Shown one piece after another: positions 28,501-37,350 of a DNA stretch of 64,000 bases. The notes under the pieces were generated by a model that saw nothing but the letters and a program-made list of their open reading frames with translations, made no database searches and was not told the DNA's origin. The position numbers and the translations under genes were made by a program. Every line of letters starts with the position of its first letter. The stretch's first letter is position 1. Source of the DNA: Pseudomonadota bacterium (GTDB lineage Bacteria > Pseudomonadota > Alphaproteobacteria > Sphingomonadales > Sphingomonadaceae); NCBI GenBank assembly GCA_023423655.1, contig JAFAFE010000006.1, positions 310,001 through 374,000 on the forward strand. Reading direction: 5' to 3'.

Positions 28501-29794
28501 GGTGGAGCGTCGGCGCGCGGTTCAGCATGACCGGATGCTCGCGGATCACTTCGTCAAGAATGTCCCAGACTTCCTTACGTTCTTTTTCGACCCACTTCTT
28601 GGCCTGCTTCAAGGTCATCGACAGACCCTTGGCGTCCAGACGCGCATAGATGAACGGCTTGAACAGTTCGAGCGCCATCTTCTTGGGGAGGCCGCACTGG
28701 TGCAGCTTCAATTCCGGACCGGTCACGATGACCGAACGACCCGAATAGTCGACACGCTTACCGAGAAGGTTCTGGCGGAAGCGGCCCTGCTTACCCTTGA
28801 GCATGTCGGACAGTGATTTGAGCGGACGCTTGTTGGCACCCGTAATCACGCGGCCACGACGGCCATTGTCGAACAGGGCGTCCACCGCTTCCTGCAACAT
28901 GCGCTTTTCGTTACGCACGATGATGTCGGGCGCGCGCAGTTCCATGAGGCGCTTCAAACGGTTGTTACGGTTGATGACGCGGCGATAAAGATCGTTCAAG
29001 TCCGAGGTCGCGAAACGGCCACCATCGAGCGGCACCAGCGGGCGCAGTTCGGGCGGAATGACCGGCACGACTTCAAGGATCATCCATTCGGGCTTGTTGC
29101 CGGAATCGATGAAGCTTTCGACGACCTTCAAACGCTTGATGATCTTCTTGGGCTTCAATTCCGACTTGGTGACAGCCAGTTCGTCGAGCAAGGCTTGACG
29201 CTCGCCTTCAAGGTCGAGGCTTTCGAGCATGATGCGCACCGCTTCTGCGCCGATACCGGCGGAGAAAGCGTCTTCACCATATTCGTCCTGCGCTTCGAGC
29301 AATTCATCTTCGGTCAGAAGCTGGAATTTTTCGAGCGGGGTGAGGCCCGGTTCGATGACGATATAGGCTTCGAAATACAGCACGCGCTCAAGCTGCTTCA
29401 ACTGCATGTCGAGCAGCAAACCGATGCGCGAGGGCAGAGATTTCAGGAACCAGATATGTGCAACCGGCGCGGCCAGTTCGATGTGACCCATGCGCTCGCG
29501 GCGCACCTTGGTCACGGTCACTTCAACGCCGCATTTTTCGCACACAATGCCCTTATATTTCATGCGCTTATATTTACCGCACAGACATTCATAATCCTTG
29601 ATCGGACCGAAAATGCGCGCGCAGAACAGGCCGTCACGTTCGGGCTTGAACGTGCGGTAGTTGATGGTTTCCGGCTTTTTGATCTCGCCGAATGACCAGC
29701 TACGGATACGATCCGGCGATGCAAGACCGATCTGGATCTGGTCAAAAGTTTCGGCCTTGGCGACCGGGTTTGCGAAATTGGTCAGTTCGTTCAT
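25505..29794 (-). CDS. rpoC: RNA polymerase beta' subunit
   Basis: 1429-residue beta' subunit. The N-terminal zinc cluster is CLCGKYK-CEKCG (near residue 70), the catalytic magnesium loop is NADFDGDQM near residue 460, and a second cysteine cluster [13 protein letters not shown] lies near 890. The trigger loop/bridge helix region ([21 protein letters not shown], given here by its [10 protein letters not shown] core) is intact. Length fits alphaproteobacteria. It lies 90 bases after rpoB and ends at the terminator near 25450. Confidence 0.99.
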   Translation of the reverse strand: [1429 protein letters not shown]

Positions 29795-29884
29795 TTGTTT
29801 TTCCCTTCGGGCGATTAAGCCCCGAAATTGAAATCACGTGTCACAGATGGAGGCGGAGCGCGAAACACTCCGCCGTCACATCCC

Positions 29885-32800
29885 TTATTCCGCAGCCTCC
29901 GCCGCATCGTCTTCGGCAGCGTCTTCATCGTCACCCAGTGCCGACAATTCGACATTGAGGCCGAGCGAGCGCATTTCCTTGACGAGGACGTTGAACGATT
30001 CCGGAATACCGGCTTCGAACGTGTCGTCGCCCTTGACGATGGCTTCATAGACTTTGGTACGACCGACAACGTCGTCCGACTTGACGGTGAGCATTTCCTG
30101 CAAGGTGTAAGCCGCGCCATAAGCCTGGAGCGCCCACACTTCCATTTCCCCGAAACGCTGGCCACCGAACTGGGCCTTACCGCCCAGCGGCTGCTGGGTG
30201 ACGAGGCTGTAGGGGCCGATCGAACGGGCGTGGATCTTGTCGTCGACGAGGTGATGCAGTTTCAGCACATATTTATAGCCAACGGTGACCTTGCGGTCGA
30301 ACTGTTCGCCGGTGCGTCCGTCAAACAGGTCCACCTGACCCGACGTATCGAGACCGGCAAGCTCCAGCATATCGGTGACGTCTTGCTCTACCGCACCGTC
30401 GAACACGGGCGTTGCCATCGGCACGCCGCTACGCAGATTTTGCGCAAGCTCGATGGTTTCTTCGGTCGAGCGGGCGTCGATTTCCGCCGCATAATTGTCG
30501 CCATAGATTTTCTTGAGCGTTTCCTTGATCGCTTCGGGGGGCTTGCCCGCCTTGGCGTCCGGATTAGCCTCGCGCCATGCGTCGAGCGCCTGCGCGATTT
30601 GCTGGCCAAGACCGCGCGCGGCCCAGCCAAGGTGGGTTTCGAAAATCTGTCCGACGTTCATACGCGAAGGAACGCCCAGCGGGTTCAGCACGAAGTCCAC
30701 CGGTGTGCCGTCTTCAAGGAACGGCATATCTTCGGCCGGCAAGATGCGGCTGATGATACCCTTATTCCCGTGACGACCGGCCATTTTGTCGCCCGGCTGA
30801 AGCTTGCGCTTCACGGCCACAAACACCTTGACCATTTTCAGGACGCCCGGTGCGAGTTCGTCACCACGCTCCAGCTTTTCGCGGCGGTCTTCAAACTTTT
30901 CGACGATGAGCTTCACCGCTTCGTCATATTGAGCCTTGACCGCTTCAAGATCGGCCTGACGCTTATCGTCTTCGACCGCGAACTTCCACCATTCATGCTT
31001 TTCGACTTCGCCAAGCACGTCAGCAGTGATTTCCACGCCCTTCTTGACGCCCTTGGGCGCGGCAGAAGCGGTTTGACCGATCAGCATTTCGGACAGGCGA
31101 TTATAGGTCGCACGGTTCAAAATGCCGCGTTCGTCTTCCCGGTCCTTGGTCAGGCGGTCGATTTCTTCGCGTTCGATAGCCATCGCACGCTCGTCCTTGT
31201 CGATACCATGACGGTTAAAGACGCGGACTTCGACAACCGTTCCGGCAACGCCCGGCGGCAGCTTGAGCGAGGTGTCACGCACGTCGCTGGCTTTTTCACC
31301 GAAGATGGCGCGCAGAAGCTTTTCTTCCGGCGTCATCGGGCTTTCGCCCTTCGGCGTGATCTTGCCGACGAGGATGTCGCCCGGCTCGACTTCGGCACCG
31401 ATATAGACAATGCCCGCTTCGTCGAGGTTGCGCAGCGCTTCTTCACCTACGTTCGGAATGTCGCGGGTGATGTCTTCCGGCCCAAGCTTGGTATCGCGCG
31501 CCATGACTTCAAATTCCTCGATATGGATCGAGGTGAAGACGTCATCCTTCACGATACGTTCGCTAATGAGGATGGAGTCCTCATAGTTGTAGCCATTCCA
31601 CGGCATGAACGCGACCAGCACGTTGCGGCCAAGGGCCAGTTCGCCGAGTTCCGTCGACGGACCATCGGCAATGATGTCGCCAGCATTGACCGTATCGCCG
31701 ACCTTCACCAGCGGACGCTGGTTGATGCAGGTCGACTGGTTCGAACGTTGGAACTTCATGAGCGTGTAAATATCGACACCCGACTTGCCCGCTTCAACGT
31801 CGCCGGTTGCACGCACAACGATACGGGTAGCGTCGACCTGGTCGATGATGCCCGAACGACGCGCAACAATCGCAGCGCCGGAATCGCGGGCCACGGTTTC
31901 TTCCATGCCGGTGCCGACGAACGGCGCTTCGGCCTTCACCAGCGGCACAGCCTGACGTTGCATGTTCGAACCCATGAGCGCGCGGTTGGCGTCGTCATTT
32001 TCAAGGAACGGAATGAGCGAGGCGGCAACCGAAACAAGCTGCTTCGGCGACACGTCCATCAAGGTGACGGTATCGCGCGGCGCCATGACCGGATCGCCCG
32101 CTTCACGCGCAGACACCAGTTCTTCGGCAAAGCTGCCATCCTTGTTGAGCTCGGCGGTCGCCTGCGCCACCGTGTGCTTTTGCTCTTCCATCGCCGACAG
32201 GTAAACGACTTCGCCGGTGACCTTGCCGTCAATGACTTTGCGGTAGGGGGTTTCGATGAAGCCATATTTATTCACGCGCGCGAAGGTCGAGAGCGAGTTG
32301 ATCAGACCGATGTTAGGGCCTTCCGGCGTTTCAATCGGGCAGATTCGGCCATAGTGGGTCGGGTGAACGTCGCGGACTTCAAAGCCTGCGCGCTCGCGCG
32401 TCAAGCCGCCCGGGCCAAGCGCCGAAACGCGGCGCTTGTGGGTGACTTCAGACAGCGGGTTGGTCTGGTCCATGAACTGTGAAAGCTGCGACGAACCGAA
32501 AAATTCGCGCACAGCGGCAACCGCAGGCTTGGCGTTGATGAGGTCGTTCGGCATGACCGTCGACACATCGACCGACGACATACGCTCCTTGACCGCACGT
32601 TCCATACGCAGGAGGCCAACGCGATACTGGTTTTCCAGAAGCTCGCCGACCGAACGCACACGGCGGTTGCCGAGATTATCGATATCGTCGATTTCGCCCT
32701 TGCCGTCCTTGAGGTCGACCAGCGTTTTCACAACCGCAAGAATGTCTTCCTTGCGCAAAGTGGTCATGGTGTCGGGCGCATCGAGGTCGAGACGCATATT

Positions 32801-34066
32801 CAATTTCACGCGGCCAACCGCGCTCAAATCATAGCGTTCCGGATCGAAGAACAGGCCTTCGAACAAAGCTTCTGCGGTTTCGCGGGTCGGCGGTTCGCCG
32901 GGGCGCATCACGCGGTAAATGTCGGACAACGCTTGATCGCGCTCTTCGGCCTTATCGGCTTTAAGCGTATTGCGGATCCACGGACCGGTGGTGACATGGT
33001 CGATGTCGAGCAGTTCGAGGCGGTCAATACCCGCCGCGTCTAGCTTCTCCAGATTTTCAGCGGTCACTTCATCGCCCGCTTCGATATAAATTTCGCCGGT
33101 CTTTTCGTTGATGAGGTCAAACGCCGAATAACGGCCGAAAATTTCTTCGGTCGGAATGATAAGCTGTTCAAGGCCGTCCTTGACCGCCTTATTAGCCGCG
33201 CGCGGAGTGATTTTCTGACCCGCCGCGAACACGACTTCGCCCGACTTCGCATCAACAATGTCGAACATCGGCTTTTGGCCGCGCCAATTTTCAACCGCGA
33301 ACGGGATCTGCCAACCATCCTTGCCGCGCACGAAGGTGACGGTCTTATAGAAATAGTTGAGGATTTCTTCCGAATTGAGGCCGAGCGCATAAAGCAGCGC
33401 CGTCACCGGCAGCTTACGCTTACGGTCGATACGGACGTTGACAATATCCTTGGCGTCAAATTCGAAATCGAGCCACGAACCGCGATACGGAATGACGCGC
33501 GCGGCAAACAGATATTTGCCCGACGAGTGCGTCTTGCCGCGGTCATGGTCAAACAACACACCCGGCGAACGGTGCATCTGGCTGACAATAACGCGCTCGG
33601 TGCCATTGACGATGAAGGTGCCGTTATCGGTCATGAGCGGCATGTCGCCCATGTAAACATCCTGCTCCTTGATATCGAGGACCGAACGGGTTTCGGTTTC
33701 TGTATCGACTTCAAAGACGATCAGGCGCAGCGTAACGCGCATCGGCGCCGCATAGGTGATACCGCGCTGACGGCACTCTTCGGTGTCGTATTTCGGGTCT
33801 TCCAGTTCATAATGAACGAAGTCCATTTCCGCCGTGCCGGCAAAGTCACGGATCGGGAACACGCTGCGCAGCGTTTTTTCAAGGCCCGACACATAGCCGA
33901 TCGACGGGTCCGACCGGAGAAATTGTTCGTAGGATTCGCGCTGCACCTCGATGAGGTTCGGCATCTTCACCACTTCGTGGATATTGCCGAACATCTTGCG
34001 GATGCGCTTCTTCGCCGTGGCTTCGAGAGCCTTGACGGTGCCCTTGGAGGGAGCCTTGGTTGCCAT
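29885..34066 (-). CDS. rpoB: RNA polymerase beta subunit
   Basis: 1393 residues from ATG 34066 (MATKAPSKGTVKALEATAKK); the open frame extends 28 codons further without conserved sequence. The rifampicin pocket reads SSQLSQFMDQTNPLSEVTHK followed by RRVSALGPGGL, the wild-type residues at the usual resistance positions (Asp516, His526, Ser531 in E. coli numbering), so the sequence predicts rifampicin sensitivity. Normally rpoB follows rplL closely; here about 9 kb of other genes lie between, and rpoBC appears to have its own promoter at 34284-34312 with a leader of about 210 bases. Confidence 0.99.
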   Translation of the reverse strand: MATKAPSKGTVKALEATAKKRIRKMFGNIHEVVKMPNLIEVQRESYEQFLRSDPSIGYVSGLEKTLRSVFPIRDFAGTAEMDFVHYELEDPKYDTEECRQRGITYAAPMRVTLRLIVFEVDTETETRSVLDIKEQDVYMGDMPLMTDNGTFIVNGTERVIVSQMHRSPGVLFDHDRGKTHSSGKYLFAARVIPYRGSWLDFEFDAKDIVNVRIDRKRKLPVTALLYALGLNSEEILNYFYKTVTFVRGKDGWQIPFAVENWRGQKPMFDIVDAKSGEVVFAAGQKITPRAANKAVKDGLEQLIIPTEEIFGRYSAFDLINEKTGEIYIEAGDEVTAENLEKLDAAGIDRLELLDIDHVTTGPWIRNTLKADKAEERDQALSDIYRVMRPGEPPTRETAEALFEGLFFDPERYDLSAVGRVKLNMRLDLDAPDTMTTLRKEDILAVVKTLVDLKDGKGEIDDIDNLGNRRVRSVGELLENQYRVGLLRMERAVKERMSSVDVSTVMPNDLINAKPAVAAVREFFGSSQLSQFMDQTNPLSEVTHKRRVSALGPGGLTRERAGFEVRDVHPTHYGRICPIETPEGPNIGLINSLSTFARVNKYGFIETPYRKVIDGKVTGEVVYLSAMEEQKHTVAQATAELNKDGSFAEELVSAREAGDPVMAPRDTVTLMDVSPKQLVSVAASLIPFLENDDANRALMGSNMQRQAVPLVKAEAPFVGTGMEETVARDSGAAIVARRSGIIDQVDATRIVVRATGDVEAGKSGVDIYTLMKFQRSNQSTCINQRPLVKVGDTVNAGDIIADGPSTELGELALGRNVLVAFMPWNGYNYEDSILISERIVKDDVFTSIHIEEFEVMARDTKLGPEDITRDIPNVGEEALRNLDEAGIVYIGAEVEPGDILVGKITPKGESPMTPEEKLLRAIFGEKASDVRDTSLKLPPGVAGTVVEVRVFNRHGIDKDERAMAIEREEIDRLTKDREDERGILNRATYNRLSEMLIGQTASAAPKGVKKGVEITADVLGEVEKHEWWKFAVEDDKRQADLEAVKAQYDEAVKLIVEKFEDRREKLERGDELAPGVLKMVKVFVAVKRKLQPGDKMAGRHGNKGIISRILPAEDMPFLEDGTPVDFVLNPLGVPSRMNVGQIFETHLGWAARGLGQQIAQALDAWREANPDAKAGKPPEAIKETLKKIYGDNYAAEIDARSTEETIELAQNLRSGVPMATPVFDGAVEQDVTDMLELAGLDTSGQVDLFDGRTGEQFDRKVTVGYKYVLKLHHLVDDKIHARSIGPYSLVTQQPLGGKAQFGGQRFGEMEVWALQAYGAAYTLQEMLTVKSDDVVGRTKVYEAIVKGDDTFEAGIPESFNVLVKEMRSLGLNVELSALGDDEDAAEDDAAEAAE

Positions 34067-34283
34067 GTGTCGATTCGCCTTATTGCTGGCCCGAACGGTC
34101 ATGCGTTCCGCACGGGCGAGTTTGCATTCCAGACGCGCAGAAACGCGCAAAAGCCCAAGGCTTTCAGCCCCTTACGGAGCCTGCCATGAGCTGTTACGCG
34201 TTATGGAACCGCAACCCTTGTCTATCCCTGGGAAGCCCGTGCGCGCGGGCCACCCGTCCCGACTAAGGGGCGGTGATGCAAGC

Positions 34284-34312
34284 GATATAGGAACGGGGCT
34301 GTAGGAAGTCAA
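34284..34312 (-). promoter_or_regulatory. Predicted sigma-70-type promoter for rpoBC
   Basis: On the minus strand TTGACT (34312-34307), a 17-base spacer and TATATC (34289-34284) give a near-consensus housekeeping promoter. It points at rpoB, with transcription starting near 34277. The 465 bases between rpoB and the DUF4403 gene hold this promoter, the rpoB leader and a repeat; no gene is seen there. Confidence 0.7.
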
Positions 34313-34358
34313 GGAAGGGGGGGATGGGTTGGGGGGAGGAATATCGAGCGACATTATA

Positions 34359-34509
34359 AGCCCTCCTCCTTTAGGGGAGGGGTTGGGGTGGGGTCTGTCC
34401 GGCTAGCGCAGCGTAAACCGATAGACCCCACCCCACTACGACTAAGAATTTTCAGCTTCGCTTCAAATTCCTAAGTCTCCGTTGCCCCTCCCCTAAAGGA
34501 GGAGGGGCT
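34359..34509. repeat. Palindromic repeat, same family as 16751-16889
   Basis: Ends are long inverted copies: AGCCCTCCTCCTTTAGGGG at the left and CCCCTAAAGGAGGAGGGGCT at the right. Inside are GGTTGGGGTGGGGTCTGTCCG and ACCCCACCCC-ACTACGACTA, shared with the copy between atpD and atpC. It lies between the DUF4403 gene and the rpoBC promoter. Confidence 0.85.
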
Positions 34510-34531
34510 TTAGGATTGTGAGCACACCCGC

Positions 34532-36118
34532 TCACTTCCCCGGACGATAACTAATCTCCGCCTTACCGAACGCACGCACGGGCAAATATAACCCGTTGCC
34601 ATAGGCCTTAATCTGCCCCGTCTCGAACCGGTCAACCGAAGTGCGGATCGCGAAATCGCCTTCCTGTTTGCGATCGACCGCAACCCGTATCTTGCCTTGC
34701 AATTCCTCTATATCCTTGGTGAAATTTTGCGTGAGCGAGCTTGCCAGCAATTCCGATACACCCGGACTATTGCCGAATTGGAGCAGCAAATCGCCGCCCA
34801 CACGGTCGGTGTCGCCGGTCACCGCCAAATCCTGAAAACGCACTTCGGGCGAACCGGGGTCATTGACGGGAAGCGCGGTCACCCAGATCATACCGCGCGT
34901 TTCATCGATGCTCACATCCTGCGGCTTGACCGTGAGCCAGATGCCGACCGCGATACGGTTGCCGTCGGTGCCATAAGCATCGACCTTGTCAAAGCTGGCC
35001 ATGACATTGCCAATGCCCGGCACCGCAAAGGGCCGTGCCGAGCGTTTGACCAGCGCACGCAAAATGACCGGCTCCAACTGTTCATAATCGGCCAGCACGG
35101 GCAGGAAGAAATTAAGGCTGTTGCCGGTCTTGGCATGGGTCAGTGCAGGCAGCGGGGTAGGCTTGGGGTCAGCAGGCCTATCGCCGACAAAAGTTTCGGT
35201 GAGACCGTTAATCCCGACATTCAGCCGGATACGGTTGCCCGACACGCTGTATCCGCCGAACACCAGCTTTTGTGGCGTGAGCCGCATCCAGACCGGCGGG
35301 TTCTTTTCATTGACCAGCACACTCGTGAAAGCCTGCCGCCAAATGGCTTCGGCATCGTTGCGGATATTGATTTTTTTAAACTCGCGCTGGACGGTCGCTT
35401 GCAGCCCGGCAATGACGGGGCGCAATTTTTCATCGGCTTGTTCGGTGAAGGTGATGCGTTGCCCCAGAAAGTCGATGCCCGGGGGATTGGTCCAGCCATA
35501 GCTTAACCGCACCTTGCCTTCGGGTTGCCAATTACTGTTCACATCCATCGTGATGCGCGCTTGGAAATTCGCCGCGCCGGTCGCGGTTTCGCCATGGAGG
35601 ATACCGCCCACATCGCGCGCGCTGATTTGGGCGCGGATCGGCACATCGACGATAATCTCTTGGCCCTCCCCGCGCAGCCGCGTCGCCCCGCGTGTCACGG
35701 TGCCGATAATCGTGCATTTGATTGCGGGCGTCACATTGATACGCTTGCCGAACACCTTGACCTTTTGCGGCGGGATGCAGCGCGGTTGCTGCTGGTTGAT
35801 GGTCCACAAGGTGCGCGGGATGGCCTGTTCGACCGCAGCCGACAATGCGGCGGAGTTAATATCCACCGGCACGCTGATCTGCGTGGTTTCGGTCGGTGTC
35901 GGCGCTTTGTCGGTCGCGCGCGGCGGGGCGTCGGCATGAACCGGCGAGGCGCGGTCGAGATAGAGATAAACACCTAATCCCGCCGCCAACAGCAAAGCCA
36001 CCAGCGCCGCGATAAGTTTGACCGATAGCCCGCCCCATGAAGTCTTGGGCGCGGCGCGGCTATCCGTCCCCCCCGTCTCCAGTTGCCCCTGTTGGTCCGT
36101 ACCTATTTCATTCGCCAT
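34532..36118 (-). CDS. DUF4403-like membrane-anchored protein
   Basis: 528 residues. A short cytoplasmic N-terminus is followed by one membrane span (SVKLIAALVALLLAAGLGVYLYL, near residues 32-54; core LIAALVALLLAAG) and a long periplasmic part resembling the DUF4403 family, a lipid-binding-like (BPI/SMP-type) duplicated fold. Conserved-looking stretches include VPVDINSAALSAAVEQAIP and RPFAVPGIGNVMASFDK. The function is not known. It stands alone on the minus strand between the MBL gene and the rpoBC promoter. Confidence 0.8.
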   Translation of the reverse strand: MANEIGTDQQGQLETGGTDSRAAPKTSWGGLSVKLIAALVALLLAAGLGVYLYLDRASPVHADAPPRATDKAPTPTETTQISVPVDINSAALSAAVEQAIPRTLWTINQQQPRCIPPQKVKVFGKRINVTPAIKCTIIGTVTRGATRLRGEGQEIIVDVPIRAQISARDVGGILHGETATGAANFQARITMDVNSNWQPEGKVRLSYGWTNPPGIDFLGQRITFTEQADEKLRPVIAGLQATVQREFKKINIRNDAEAIWRQAFTSVLVNEKNPPVWMRLTPQKLVFGGYSVSGNRIRLNVGINGLTETFVGDRPADPKPTPLPALTHAKTGNSLNFFLPVLADYEQLEPVILRALVKRSARPFAVPGIGNVMASFDKVDAYGTDGNRIAVGIWLTVKPQDVSIDETRGMIWVTALPVNDPGSPEVRFQDLAVTGDTDRVGGDLLLQFGNSPGVSELLASSLTQNFTKDIEELQGKIRVAVDRKQEGDFAIRTSVDRFETGQIKAYGNGLYLPVRAFGKAEISYRPGK

Positions 36119-36227
36119 TGCGCGTTCTTCCCCTCCCTCGCCCGTTCACAAGACGATGCGGGGGAATGAACGCGCTACTTTTGCTCCTGTTCCGATGCGG
36201 TCATCGTAACAGGCGGTTAAGGCCGGA

Positions 36228-37235
36228 TCACTTCACTTGGGCTTCTTCCTTCGCCAGCCGGTCCTCCAGTTTCTTTTCAAAGACCGCCGCAAGATTTTTG
36301 CACGCCTGCGGGTCCACGAACGGATTAGTCCCCGCCTTGCCTCCCTGCCCTGCCCGCAAGGCCGCAAGCTTTTCGGCGCCCTTGGATTGGCTCGGATGCG
36401 CGGTGATCAAAATATCGCACGGCATTGACCGCAGCCCCGCAAAGGTCCGGCGGAACGCATCGGCATAAATCTTCCCGCCCGCGCTGCTAAATTGATAATT
36501 ACCCGAGCTGGCAGGATTGGGGCTGGCGGCAAAGACCACCGTCTTGCACGCTTTGCCCTCACAGCTTTGCCAACTCCAGCTTGTCGAACCGAGCGTATGG
36601 CCGGGCGTCGAAACCGCCGTCACCGTCACATCCCCGAGCGTGACCGTTTCGCCATCGCGCATCCCGCGCACCACGGGAATGGCCGGAAAGGCTTCGAGCG
36701 TGCTGCCTTGGGGATCTTTGGGATCGCCGATGCCTGATCGCAATTCCGCCACCGCATCGACACCCGCCAGCACCGGCGCAACGCCGCTGTCGCGCTGCAG
36801 CGCCGCCAAGCCACCACTATGGTCATAATGGGGTTCGGTGCTGAGGATATATTTGATGTCGCTCAGCTTGAAACCCAAGGCGGCAATATTCTTTTCAATA
36901 TCAGGCACGGCTTGCGGCACCGCGCCGTCAATCAGGATAAGCCCTGCGTTGGTGCGGATCAGCCCGACATTAAGGTCGCCAAAGCCGACCATATAGGCAT
37001 TGCCGTAAATTTTGGTCGGCGGCGCGGGGCTGAGCCATTGTTTGGCATAATCTTCGGCAATGGGTTTCAGCAAAGGGTCATCCTCGGCCGGAAGGGCGTA
37101 AGGGCGCGCGGGCGTTAAGGCATCCCCGGCACTGTCGCGCTCGGCCGCCGTCACCTTGTCCGCCGGGGCCGCGCAGGCCTGTGTTGCCAGAAAAGCCGCC
37201 ACCAGTGCCGCCATACTCGTCCGGTCCATGCGCAT
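36228..37235 (-). CDS. Subclass B3 metallo-beta-lactamase, Glu116 (B3-E type)
   Basis: 335 residues with a signal peptide (MAALVAAFLATQACA). The metallo-beta-lactamase fold has LSTEPHYDHSGG at residues 131-142, STPGHTLGS (His213) and ITAHPSQ (His280). Alignment to B3 enzymes (usual motif SHAHFDHAGG) puts Glu134 where the first zinc-ligand His116 normally sits; His136, Asp138 and His139 are retained. Glu at this position defines the known B3-E variants, some from sphingomonads, which bind the first zinc through Glu. It probably hydrolyses penicillins, cephalosporins or carbapenems in the periplasm. An AmpR-like gene is divergent from it, so induction by cell-wall fragments is likely. Confidence 0.88.
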   Translation of the reverse strand: MRMDRTSMAALVAAFLATQACAAPADKVTAAERDSAGDALTPARPYALPAEDDPLLKPIAEDYAKQWLSPAPPTKIYGNAYMVGFGDLNVGLIRTNAGLILIDGAVPQAVPDIEKNIAALGFKLSDIKYILSTEPHYDHSGGLAALQRDSGVAPVLAGVDAVAELRSGIGDPKDPQGSTLEAFPAIPVVRGMRDGETVTLGDVTVTAVSTPGHTLGSTSWSWQSCEGKACKTVVFAASPNPASSGNYQFSSAGGKIYADAFRRTFAGLRSMPCDILITAHPSQSKGAEKLAALRAGQGGKAGTNPFVDPQACKNLAAVFEKKLEDRLAKEEAQVK

Positions 37236-37325
37236 ATCTTACCCTTCCGTCATTACCCTATTGATGAGGAGAGCAGGAGTATCGGGACAAATACGTCCCC
37301 ACAAAGCATGATTTCTCGACATGTT

Positions 37326-37342
37326 CATGAATTTAATTCATG
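37326..37342. promoter_or_regulatory. Palindromic operator candidate in the bla-ampR gap
   Basis: CATGAATT-T-AATTCATG is a perfect 17-base inverted repeat ending 8 bases before the ampR-like start. LysR-type regulators bind interrupted palindromes in such divergent gaps, so this may be an autoregulatory or bla operator. It overlaps the ribosome-site region of the regulator, which favours self-repression. Confidence 0.5.
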
Positions 37343-37350
37343 GGTAGGAT

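Noticed and set aside
29828..32482. Very long plus-strand frame (884 codons) opposite rpoB
   Set aside because: Antisense shadow of a highly biased gene; no start context, no domains. The similar frame opposite rpoC (25625-28072) was rejected for the same reason.
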